Shown piece by piece: positions 1 through 5,811 of a DNA stretch of 6,541 nucleotides (position 1 is the stretch's first letter; every line of letters begins with the position of its first letter). The notes beneath the pieces were generated by a model. The model worked only from the letters and a program-made list of their open reading frames with translations, did not search any database and was not told the DNA's origin. Origin of the DNA: Chloroflexota bacterium (GTDB lineage: Bacteria; Chloroflexota; Limnocylindria; QHBO01). Made by a program: the position numbers and the translations under genes. The stretch lies in NCBI GenBank assembly GCA_013694795.1, contig JACDBS010000247.1, positions 1-6,541 of the forward strand, in the 5' to 3' direction.

Positions 1-1
1 A

Positions 2-838
2 CCCCGCGCCACGCAAATCCTGGTGGAGGCCGTGGACCTTGCCCGCAACGTCGGTGACCGCGGCATGTTCAACTGGCTGGCCGGGACGGCCGCGGCGGCG
101 CTCTACGAAGAGGGACGGGACTGGGACGCTCACGCGGCGGTCATGGCCCAAGCGCTCGAGGCGGCCACGCTGCGAGCCGACCGCCAGCGTCTCACCTCCC
201 TTGCGAGCCTGGTGGAATTTGCGCGTGGCGAGCGCCTCGACGAGAACCTCTCCCGCGTCACCGAGCTCGTTGGTGAGAACACCGATGTCGCCGACCTGTT
301 CGCGCTCTACATGGTGCGCTCCCACCACGGGCTCGTCTCGGGCGACCTGGATACCGCCTATCGAAGCGCGATGGACGTTTACGACCTCCACAGTCAGAAC
401 CCCGAGGTGCCGACGGACGCCGCCCTTCACCCGGCCATCTGGTCGCGCGACCTCGACCGCACCCGCGCCGTGGCGAAGGTCGCTCATGACCTGCGGACAA
501 CCGGGCCCCTGACCCGCACGATCGTGGACCATGCCGATGCGGCCGTCGCCGCGCTCGAGGGTCGCACGGCCGAGGCGGTCACTGGGTTCCGCGCCGCCCG
601 GACCACGCTTCTCCGGTTCGAGCAGGCGTTCACCGCGGCGCGCTACGCTGTCGATGCCGCCGTCTTGCTGCCGGACCACCCCGAGGTCCGCGCCTGGGCT
701 GACGACGCTCGTCTCGTCCTCGAGGGCCTGCGCGCCCGGCCGTACCTCGAGAAGCTCGACGAGGCTCTCGCGGCTCCGCCGTCGGCTGACCGTTCATCGT
801 CCGTCGAGGCCCGCTTCGAGGCGCCCACCGGCGGCTGA
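2..838 (+). CDS. C-terminal part of a large helical-repeat (TPR-like) protein, probably a cyclase/LuxR-type ATPase relative; 5' end outside window
   Basis: The frame is open from the left edge to a TGA at 836-838, so the visible 278 codons are only the 3' end of the gene. The GTG at 23 is an internal codon, not a supported start. The product is soluble, with many short Ala/Leu/Arg-rich helices, for example around the RNVGDRGMFNWLAG and AVTGFRAARTTLLRFEQ stretches, as in tetratricopeptide-like superhelices. The ending, with an ARPYLEKLDEAL segment followed by a disordered tail, resembles the C-terminal ends of bacterial proteins that join a nucleotide cyclase or LuxR-type head, an AAA/NB-ARC ATPase and a long repeat region. 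No head domain, Walker motif or catalytic residue is visible, so the family assignment is an inference from repeat character. If it is right, the protein would be a cytoplasmic signal-responsive regulator. The next gene follows on the same strand after 103 bases. Confidence 0.6.
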   Translation, partial: PRATQILVEAVDLARNVGDRGMFNWLAGTAAAALYEEGRDWDAHAAVMAQALEAATLRADRQRLTSLASLVEFARGERLDENLSRVTELVGENTDVADLFALYMVRSHHGLVSGDLDTAYRSAMDVYDLHSQNPEVPTDAALHPAIWSRDLDRTRAVAKVAHDLRTTGPLTRTIVDHADAAVAALEGRTAEAVTGFRAARTTLLRFEQAFTAARYAVDAAVLLPDHPEVRAWADDARLVLEGLRARPYLEKLDEALAAPPSADRSSSVEARFEAPTGG

Positions 839-842
839 TCGG

Positions 843-863
843 GGGCGCATAATCTGCGCGCCC
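843..863 (+). terminator. Possible GC stem-loop just after the first gene
   Basis: A six-base inverted repeat, GGGCGC at 843-848 and GCGCCC at 858-863, encloses a nine-base AT-richer loop five bases after the TGA. No T-run follows, so it is a weak candidate. The loop also contains CATAAT (848-853), which could instead be read as a -10 element, but no matching -35 lies upstream. Confidence 0.25.
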
Positions 864-941
864 TGTACCCGCGGGCGTCCCACGTCGACCGGGCACGACG
901 GAGGGGGCGAGCGCCCGCGACCCGAGTGGGAGAAGGAGCCG

Positions 942-2129
942 ATGACCTCCGATCGCAGCACACCATCCTGGGCCGCCAGCGCTCGTGACCTGTACCTCGT
1001 GGCGATGGCCGTCTTCCTCGTCACGATCATCATCGGCATCCTCAACGGTGCCGATATCGTCGAGTTCAACCGGGATCAGATCCTGACACACGTTCACTCG
1101 GGCACGGTCGGCTGGTTGACGCTGACCATCGTCGCATCGGCCTTTTTGCTGTTTCGTGCGGCGGATCGACGGCTCATGCTGACCCTGGCGGTCCTGGTCC
1201 CGGTCTACGTGCTCGCCTTCTACACCGGCAACTTCGCGTTCCGGGCGATCGGCGGGACGGCGCTGCTGGCCGCGATCGGCTGGCTGCTCGTCTGGGTCTG
1301 GGGCCAATACCTGGGCGGGGAGCGATCGCTGCCGCGCCTGGCGGTCACGCTGGGCCTGACCTCGTTCGCGTACGGCGCGGTCATCGGCGTGCTCATGCAG
1401 GTTGGCCTGGCGCTCGGGGTGAGCATCGTGCCCGGCGACAGCATCGGCGCGCATGCCTCGGCCATGACCTTCGGGTACCTCGTGCTTTCGGCCATGGGCT
1501 TCATCGAGTGGCGCGTGCTCGGAACACGCGGGCTGCCCACCTCCGGCCTGGTGCAGGTGGGGGCACTCTTCCTGGGTGGCCTCGTCATCTCGGTCGGGCT
1601 GCTGTCGGGGCTCGAGCAGGCCGCCGGCGGGCTCTACCTGCTCACCCAGCTCGTGGCCGTCGTGCTCTTCGTGGTCCGCATCTGGCCAACAGCCCTCCGC
1701 CGCAGCTGGACCGCCGCCGATCCGGCCCGCCACTTCGGGGCCGCTTCGATATGGACGGTCGCGGCGCTCATCCTGTTCATGTACCTCGTGTTCACCTTCA
1801 TCTCGGCCGCCGACCCCGAGGCGGCGCTGCCCTTCAACGTGCTGATCGCCAGCGACCACTCGGTCTACATCGGCGTCATCACGAACATCATCATTGGCCT
1901 GCTCAGTCTGCTGGTGCTGGGGCGTGCGGCGGGCGCCGTGAGCCACGTCATCTTCTGGGGCGTGAACCTCGGGCTCGTCGTGTTCGTCATCGGCCTCATT
2001 CTCGACACTGCCGAGATCAAGCGCATCGGCGCGCCGGTGATGGGCATCACGCTGCTCGTGGCCCTATCGATCCTCGCTTCGCGCGCCTGGACCGCCCGCC
2101 TGGAGACGGACGAGCTGGAGACCGCGTGA
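942..2129 (+). CDS. Twelve-helix membrane protein resembling heme-copper oxidase subunit I (NorB/cbb3-like), function unknown
   Basis: This is a complete protein of 395 residues. The start is ATG 942, preceded by GGGAG (928-932) and AGGAG (934-938); the same frame is open further upstream but that part reads as low-quality Arg/Ser/Pro-rich sequence. About twelve hydrophobic helices can be placed, near residues 17-36, 54-72, 78-96, 103-121, 134-158, 168-188, 203-225, 228-247, 268-289, 302-327, 333-353 and 362-381. That count and the layout of histidines at helix starts (H50 and H52 before helix 2, H171 before helix 6, H306 before helix 10, H335 at helix 11) recall subunit I of heme-copper oxidases and nitric oxide reductases. 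The HVHSGTVGW motif is typical of the uncharacterised short relatives. There is no His-His pair in helix 7, so the copper site looks absent or altered. It probably sits in the cytoplasmic membrane, perhaps binding heme. No oxidase subunit II or cytochrome c gene is adjacent. Confidence 0.8.
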   Translation: MTSDRSTPSWAASARDLYLVAMAVFLVTIIIGILNGADIVEFNRDQILTHVHSGTVGWLTLTIVASAFLLFRAADRRLMLTLAVLVPVYVLAFYTGNFAFRAIGGTALLAAIGWLLVWVWGQYLGGERSLPRLAVTLGLTSFAYGAVIGVLMQVGLALGVSIVPGDSIGAHASAMTFGYLVLSAMGFIEWRVLGTRGLPTSGLVQVGALFLGGLVISVGLLSGLEQAAGGLYLLTQLVAVVLFVVRIWPTALRRSWTAADPARHFGAASIWTVAALILFMYLVFTFISAADPEAALPFNVLIASDHSVYIGVITNIIIGLLSLLVLGRAAGAVSHVIFWGVNLGLVVFVIGLILDTAEIKRIGAPVMGITLLVALSILASRAWTARLETDELETA

Positions 2130-2163
2130 CATAGGCGGGCAATCGCAGAGCCGCTCAACCATG

Positions 2164-2186
2164 CGTCAAGTGGCCACCACTTGGCG
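2164..2186. terminator. Stem-loop in the convergent gap, possible bidirectional terminator
   Basis: CAAGTGG (2167-2173) pairs perfectly with CCACTTG (2177-2183) around a three-base CCA loop. A G-T mismatch (wobble in RNA) and two further GC pairs extend the stem to ten steps. It lies between two convergent genes (stops at 2129 and 2201), where a shared terminator is expected. No T-run is present on either side, so an intrinsic terminator is unproven. Confidence 0.45.
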
Positions 2187-2200
2187 AACGTCCGATCGTG

Positions 2201-2974
2201 TCAAGGGGTCGCCAGGACAGCTGCGTTCATCCGGTCGCGCCAGGCCAGCCATGGTGCGCCGGCGTCAACATCCCATCCCGGACCGCCGAAACCCAGCGTG
2301 AACTGCGTGAAGCCCATCTCGACACAGGCATCCACGTCCTCCGCCAGGAAGCGATCGGCATCGTCCGGCTGCAGGCCGACGCTCCACTCGATCTCTGCAG
2401 GGTCGCGGCCAATCTCGTCGCAATACCGTCGCAGCGCCGCAACCGGAGCCTCCAGCTCCGCCGGCTGATCCGGGAAGAAGGCGTGCCACGCATCGGCGTG
2501 GCGGGCCACGATCGGCAGGGTCAGCGTCAGGCCCGTTCCGGCGATCAGGATCGGCATCCGCCGCAGCGGCGGGGGATTGAGGGCGGCCAGGCGCTCGATG
2601 ATCTCGGGCACGGCCCGCCCCAGCGCCCGAATGCGGGTGGCAAACGTGCCGAACTCGTACCCGTCGCGCCGGTAATCGCGCTCGAACCAGCCGGCGCCGA
2701 GGCCCATGATCACGCGTCCGCCGCTGACGTGGTCGACGGTCCGCGCGATATCGGCGTGCAGGTTGGGATTGCGGTACGAGTTGCAAGCCACCAGCGGGCC
2801 AAGCTTGCATCCCACGGCAAGGGAAGCCACCCAATCGGCGCGCAGCCTGGCCGAAGCTCCCACCCCACGCACGTTCAGCCACTCATTAGCCGTTTCGCCC
2901 GCCCCGCCGATACGGCCGCCCCACGGCAACGTACCGGCGGCACGCCTTGAGCCGGTGGCCGCCGTCTCGGTCAC
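2201..2974 (-). pseudogene. Luciferase-like (LLM, probably F420-dependent) oxidoreductase, N-terminally truncated
   Basis: From about residue 48 to the end of the 257-codon ORF the protein is a good match in character to bacterial luciferase-like flavin/F420-dependent oxidoreductases: LGPLVACNSYRNPN (58-71), then a SGGRV...GLGAGW stretch (84-96), an NPPP turn near 133 and VARHADAWH (156-164). These proteins are TIM barrels that use F420 or FMN to oxidise or reduce small molecules in the cytoplasm. The first 47 residues, Gly/Arg/Ala-rich, do not resemble the family. The usual first strand and the following helices (about 70-100 residues, including part of the cofactor pocket) are missing, and I could not find them in the other minus-strand frames. 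The segment before the LGPLV motif also seems about three residues short. The only start available is GTG 2974, overlapping the stop of the TOBE fragment. It is therefore probably a remnant, or an expressed but inactive protein. Confidence 0.65.
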
Positions 2975-3285
2975 TCGGGGGGCTCCGGGGTGATGGCGTC
3001 CGGGTCCTCGGGTGCCACCTCAATCGGCTCTCCGGGCGGCATGGCGTAGGCCTGGTCCGGGTGGAGTGAGCAGGCGACCTCCTCTCCCTCCTGGTGCAGG
3101 CCGTGGCCCATCCAGTCCGGATCGATGGCCAGCACCACGTGGTAATCCATGGCCAGCTCGTACTCCACGAGCGGCCCCAGGAAGGTGCTGCGCCGCACAG
3201 TGGCCCGCAGATCGCCTGCGCCCAGGCGAATGGACTCTGGACGCACGACCATGGTGGCCGAGGAACCGGCCCGCAGGCCTAGCAC
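2971..3285 (-). pseudogene. C-terminal TOBE-domain remnant of an ABC transporter ATP-binding protein (spermidine/putrescine or iron type)
   Basis: The ORF encodes a VVRPESIRLG motif, then a strand-rich segment with FLGPLVEYEL, a DPDW segment and EGEEVACSLHPDQAYAMP. This order is the TOBE_2 regulatory domain at the C-terminus of PotA/FbpC-type ATPases that energise uptake of polyamines, ferric iron or related solutes. The nucleotide-binding domain (Walker A, Q-loop, signature, Walker B) is absent: only 52 bases separate this ORF from the stop of the upstream gene, whose sequence is unrelated. The start shown is GTG 3285; ATG 3252, right at the MVVRPE motif, is another option, and neither has a clear ribosome binding site. 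The acidic Pro/Glu tail ends at TGA 2973-2971, overlapping the GTG of the following remnant. Most likely a 5'-deleted gene; a free-standing TOBE protein is less likely. Confidence 0.65.
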
Positions 3286-3337
3286 AGGCCGCCCCGTTGC
3301 GATACCTCGCGCTCGATGCCGGTTCCCCCCTTGGAGC

Positions 3338-4147
3338 TCAGGCCGGTGAGCCGACTTTCTCCTCGGCCCGGTCCATCGTCTCGTCGGCCTTCGTCGTGGC
3401 CGCCTCGACGGTGTCGCTGACGGCCGAGGTCACCTGCCGGCTGGCGTCACCGAGCACCTCGCGCTCCATCGACGTCTCCGGCACGATCGAGGCGATCACG
3501 GCACCGGCGCCGGCCGCGATGGCGCCCATCGCCAGCGGGTTGGCCCGCATGAAGCTCTCGAGCTTCCAGCTGACCTGCTGGGCCGTCTCGCCGGCGCGCC
3601 CGATCACCTCGCCGCCCACGTGCTGGGCACCCTCGGCCACCGAGCCGACGGCGCCGCCCACGGTCTGTCCGACTGTCGAGGCAGCATCGCCGACCTTCGA
3701 GCTGATGCCCGAGCCGCCGCTGTTCTGGTAGCCGTATCCGTGGGCCTTGCTGGCCTTCTGGTCCTGCGACCCCTCGGCGCGGTTGACCCACAGCAGCGCG
3801 AGGCCGGCACCGGCCAGAGCGGCCGGGATCGGGTTGCGCTTGATCGTTTCCATCACCATGTCTGAAACCCCCTTCGCTGTCTCCTCGACGCGGCCGATGG
3901 TCGCATCGCGGACGTTCTCTTTGGCCTGTTCGACGAGGTGGCTGGGCTCGAGGCGATCGCCGAGCGTGTTCAGCGTGCCGCCCATTTCGAGCCGGGTCTC
4001 CTCGATTTCGGCGCGAATCTCGGCAACCTCGACCTGCTCCTCGTTGCTCATCGTGTCGTCCTGGCCGGTGACATCGGCCCGGTCGGTTTGCAGGCCCGCC
4101 TCCGCGGCGTCCTCCTCGCCCGACCCGGCGTTTCGGTCCCTGGTCAT
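3338..4147 (-). CDS. DUF3618-domain envelope protein with two hydrophobic helices
   Basis: This is the third gene of a coupled minus-strand operon, 269 residues. ATG 4147 overlaps the upstream stop as ATGA, and AAGGAG sits eight bases ahead, which decides this start over Met33 (ATG 4051, no good site). After an acidic, disordered head, residues 42-90 form the DUF3618 signature: IRAEIEETRLEMGGTLNTLG, LVEQAKENVRDATIGR. A short hydrophobic stretch (about 105-121) and a second one (about 203-223, Ala/Gly-rich) could each enter the membrane. Between them lies a flexible Gly/Ser/Tyr region with QN and GYGYQ runs, and a charged Ala/Lys/Glu coiled tail closes the protein. DUF3618 proteins are uncharacterised and recur next to holin-superfamily genes in actinobacterial, chloroflexotal and rhizobial genomes; a role in envelope stability or stress is a guess from that company. 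The stop is followed by the TOBE remnant. Confidence 0.85.
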   Translation of the reverse strand: MTRDRNAGSGEEDAAEAGLQTDRADVTGQDDTMSNEEQVEVAEIRAEIEETRLEMGGTLNTLGDRLEPSHLVEQAKENVRDATIGRVEETAKGVSDMVMETIKRNPIPAALAGAGLALLWVNRAEGSQDQKASKAHGYGYQNSGGSGISSKVGDAASTVGQTVGGAVGSVAEGAQHVGGEVIGRAGETAQQVSWKLESFMRANPLAMGAIAAGAGAVIASIVPETSMEREVLGDASRQVTSAVSDTVEAATTKADETMDRAEEKVGSPA

Positions 4148-4539
4148 TGCATCTGCTCCTTGACGAAGTCGACGTTCTCGCGGACGGTCTCCACGGTCTG
4201 CGTCGGTGCCATGTCGGTGCTCTGGACCTGCTTGACGCCCATCGAGGTGACGATGGCGCCGATGATCAGCGCCCCCGCGGCAACGATGAGTGCCGCCAGC
4301 CAGCCGTCGAGGCCCGCCTCGATCAGGCCGAGGACGATCGCCCCGAGCAGGACGAGCACTCCCGCGTAGAGCAGGGCGCCACCGGCTCCGGCCATCGCCG
4401 CGCCACGGCCCATGCGGCCGATGCTGGACGTGACCTCCACCCGGGCAAGATCGATCTCCTTGCGGACGAGCGTGCTGACCTGGCGGCCGAGATCACCAAG
4501 GAGCTCACCGATGCTTCGGCTGTCCTCGCGACGCTCCAT
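4144..4539 (-). CDS. Phage-holin-superfamily (Phage_holin_3_6 type) two-helix membrane protein
   Basis: A 131-residue protein. The frame is open upstream to 4731, but that extension is Arg/Ala/Pro-rich and shadows the neighbouring gene. ATG 4539 lies one base after the upstream stop and has GAGGA eight bases ahead, inside the last codons of that gene. The N-terminal amphipathic helix (about 7-38) carries SIGELLGDLGRQVSTLVRKE and LARVEV, the hallmark of the Actinobacteriota-type holin superfamily (pfam07332). Two membrane helices follow, near 49-73 and 78-100, then a charged tail. Despite the name, such chromosomal members are not known to lyse cells, and no endolysin or phage gene is nearby. 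It probably works with its two operon partners at the inner membrane. Overlap of its TGA with the next ATG implies translational coupling. Confidence 0.88.
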   Translation of the reverse strand: MERREDSRSIGELLGDLGRQVSTLVRKEIDLARVEVTSSIGRMGRGAAMAGAGGALLYAGVLVLLGAIVLGLIEAGLDGWLAALIVAAGALIIGAIVTSMGVKQVQSTDMAPTQTVETVRENVDFVKEQMQ

Positions 4540-4540
4540 G

Positions 4541-5113
4541 TCAGAAGTCCTCGTTCCCGTTGCGAACTCGTGACCCGGTGTTTTCGTAGTCGGACATGGA
4601 GCCGGCCCCGTAGCTGGTGCTGTAGCCGGATCGCCCGTACTGGCCGCCCTGGTCGCCCTGGCCCTGGCCCGACGCCCCGCCCGCGGCCTTGATGAAGCGC
4701 GAGGCCGCCACGCCGAGGAGGAACGCGCCACCGAGGAAGATCAGCGGCTGCCGCCGAGCCATCTCCTCGACGTTGCTGATCATCTGGCGTGCGTCCGTCT
4801 CGCGCAGGTACTGGGCGACTCGATCTGCCTGGTCCGCGGCCGTCTGGGCGGCGTTGGCGATCCCCGGCTGCTCGGTCTCCATCTCGGTGGAGACGCGGCG
4901 AATGGTCTGGGCGACCTTGTCGATCCCCGAGGCGGCCTGCTTGCGTCCGCGGTCGGCCTGCTGGAGGCCGATGTCCGCCGCACGTTCGGCGAGGTGCCCG
5001 GCGCTCTCGGTCGCCTGCATCCCGGCGTCGACGAGCGGGTGCTGCGCCTCGCTCTGGTCATTCGACGAGCCGGTCGTCGGCTGGTCGAGGGTGCTCGTGG
5101 TGTGTTCGGTCAT
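4541..5113 (-). CDS. Small envelope protein: amphipathic coiled segment, one membrane helix, Gly/Gln/Tyr-rich tail
   Basis: First gene of the three-gene operon, 190 residues. ATG 5113 is preceded by AGGGGGA seven bases upstream; the longer open frame to 5752 crosses the opposite-strand pseudogene and is not supported. Residues 1-26 are Thr/Ser/Gln-rich. Residues 27-116 are a long Ala/Gln/Arg/Asp amphipathic region like apolipoprotein or late-embryogenesis proteins. Residues 119-143 (ARRQPLIFLGGAFLLGVAAS and flanking) form a single membrane helix of a type also seen in rhizobial 'nutrient deprivation-induced' proteins. The tail, 144-190, is rich in Gly, Gln, Tyr and Ser and ends in acidic NEDF. 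No signal peptide or catalytic motif is visible. Its likely place is the cytoplasmic membrane, with the coiled part in the cytoplasm. Function is unknown; the link to nutrient-stress proteins rests on the membrane-helix pattern only. Confidence 0.85.
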   Translation of the reverse strand: MTEHTTSTLDQPTTGSSNDQSEAQHPLVDAGMQATESAGHLAERAADIGLQQADRGRKQAASGIDKVAQTIRRVSTEMETEQPGIANAAQTAADQADRVAQYLRETDARQMISNVEEMARRQPLIFLGGAFLLGVAASRFIKAAGGASGQGQGDQGGQYGRSGYSTSYGAGSMSDYENTGSRVRNGNEDF

Positions 5114-5216
5114 TCGAAGTTCCCCCTGCGGTGTGTGTGTAGGCGTTGGCCCAAATGCACCCGACGTGCCATCTCGCTCAGCCGCTCGCCGACCGATCCA
5201 TTGCTCTGCCACCTCA
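5114..5216 (-). promoter_or_regulatory. Upstream region of the three-gene envelope operon
   Basis: The operon must be transcribed from here or from within the adjoining pseudogene. Apart from the ribosome binding site at 5121-5127 (AGGGGGA on the minus strand) and a GT/AC dinucleotide run near 5131-5140, I see no convincing sigma-70 pair and no clear ECF-type -35. Confidence 0.3.
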
Positions 5217-5549
5217 GGCGTCAAGGTCCTCTCGCCGGCCGCCTTGCTCGCGCGGCTCGAGCAGGGCCTGCCGCTGCTGGCCGGCGGGGCCAAGGATCTG
5301 CCCGAGCGCCAGCGCACCCTGCGCGCCACGATGAGTGGAGCCACGAGCTCCTGACCGCTGACGAGCAGCGCCTCTTCGCGCGCCTCGCCGTCTTCGGCGG
5401 CGGCTGCACCCTCGAAGCGGCCGAGGCGGTGGCCGATGGAGCTCGTCCGCTCGCAACTCGACCCGGCTGAGGTGGAGCGTCTCGACGCCGAGGGCCGCGC
5501 GCTGACCCTCGACGAGGCCGTAGCACTAGCCGTGGATGGCCCGGCGTAG
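5217..5549 (+). pseudogene. Decayed cyclase/LuxR-type AAA (NB-ARC-like) ATPase, frameshifted and internally deleted
   Basis: The first frame reads VKVLSPAALLARLEQGLPLL, then GGAKDLPERQRTLRAT, the classic segment of large bacterial adenylate-cyclase- or LuxR-associated ATPases that precedes a winged-helix-like domain. It then runs off into ATSS-stop at about 5354. One base earlier in phase, from GAG 5333, the family continues as EWSHELLTADEQRLFARLAV and FGGGCTLEAAEAV, so a single base was lost at 5331-5333. After that the sequence jumps: from about 5436, back in the first frame, it reads ELVRSQLDPAEVERLDAEGR and ALTLDEAVALAVDGPA-stop, which is the extreme C-terminus of such proteins. The repeat region of several hundred residues normally lying between is missing. 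The N-terminal cyclase/effector head and P-loop are also absent upstream of 5217. This is a dead gene, with at least two separate lesions plus 5' loss. Confidence 0.82.
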
Positions 5550-5717
5550 AGGCTTGCCGTCGGCCACGTGGCTAGGTCCATCGCGACCGTATTGCACGAT
5601 CGAGAACGAGCCAGGTCGCTCGACACACGCGTTCCCGGTGTAAGTTCCGCTCGGCGGCAACTCGCCAGAAACACCACGGGTCCACAGCGCGTCCACAGCA
5701 GAAGGACACTTCCCCAC
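5526..5717 (-). CDS. Possible small hypothetical protein, 63 residues
   Basis: An ORF from GTG 5717 to TAG 5528-5526, convergent with the pseudogene and overlapping its last 24 bases. The composition is protein-like rather than shadow-like: it contains GELPPSGTYTGNACVERPG and SFSIVQYGRDGP, with Gly/Pro turns and two cysteines (positions 4 and about 31), suggesting a small beta-rich domain. There is no membrane helix or signal peptide. The ribosome binding site is poor (GGACGG about three bases ahead) and codons are less GC3-biased than in the neighbours. I do not recognise a family. It could be a real small gene divergent from nrdJ, the tail of a decayed gene, or chance. Confidence 0.3.
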   Translation of the reverse strand: MGKCPSAVDALWTRGVSGELPPSGTYTGNACVERPGSFSIVQYGRDGPSHVADGKPLRRAIHG

Positions 5718-5729
5718 AATCCGTCCACA
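5680..5729. repeat. Three GTCCACA heptamers
   Basis: GTCCACA occurs at 5680-5686, 5691-5697 and 5723-5729. This heptamer is the inner part of the TTGTCCACA DnaA box used in GC-rich bacteria, but no copy has the leading TT. The first two copies are eleven bases apart, one helical turn. They fall inside the possible small ORF, so they may be codon coincidence. Confidence 0.25.
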
Positions 5730-5754
5730 CGTGTCAGACAGCCGACACGCATAG

Positions 5755-5770
5755 CCCCATCATCTTGTGG
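5755..5770 (+). promoter_or_regulatory. NrdR-box-like site 1 upstream of nrdJ
   Basis: The 16-mer CCCCATCATCTTGTGG fits about 10 of 16 positions of the published NrdR box (acaCwAtATaTwGtgt), best in the right half (TTGTG). NrdR is the zinc/ATP-cone repressor of ribonucleotide reductase genes and usually binds paired boxes. Confidence 0.4.
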
Positions 5771-5787
5771 TGCTCGACCCAGTCATA

Positions 5788-5803
5788 CCACCACATGTTG
5801 TGG
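5788..5803 (+). promoter_or_regulatory. NrdR-box-like site 2 upstream of nrdJ
   Basis: CCACCACATGTTGTGG fits about 11 of 16 positions of the NrdR consensus and contains a perfect dyad, ACCACA-TGT-TGTGGT, at 5790-5804. It repeats the TTGTGGT of site 1 exactly 33 bases downstream, about three helical turns, although the usual centre spacing is 31-32. It ends eight bases before the predicted -35, so bound NrdR could hinder polymerase. Confidence 0.5.
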
Positions 5804-5811
5804 TTTCGGGC

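Noticed and set aside
630..1946. 438-residue minus-strand ORF opposite the membrane protein gene
   Set aside because: Its Arg/Gly/Pro/Asp/His-rich composition is typical of the antisense frame of a high-GC membrane protein gene; the plus strand has a good ribosome binding site and clear helices.
2198..2950. 250-residue plus-strand ORF opposite the oxidoreductase remnant
   Set aside because: No family pattern; the minus strand carries clear LLM motifs across the same bases.
3276..3290. Five-base inverted repeat (GGCCT/AGGCC) as a terminator for the envelope operon
   Set aside because: The stem is short, there is no T-run, and it overlaps the start of the TOBE remnant.
3012..3731. 239-residue plus-strand ORF
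   Set aside because: Pro/Ala/Ser/Arg-rich shadow of the TOBE remnant and the DUF3618 gene, with no recognisable domain.
4144..4539. Prophage lysis gene
   Set aside because: Although in the holin superfamily, it has no endolysin, spanin or structural phage gene nearby and sits in a known chromosomal gene arrangement.
5563..5572. Ten-base palindrome GCCACGTGGC as an operator
   Set aside because: A single copy at the end of decayed sequence, away from any promoter I can identify; palindromes of this length are common by chance in GC-rich DNA.
5114..5752. Longer N-terminus for the first gene of the envelope operon
   Set aside because: It would run antisense through the ATPase pseudogene, has no domain character, and ATG 5113 has a good Shine-Dalgarno sequence.
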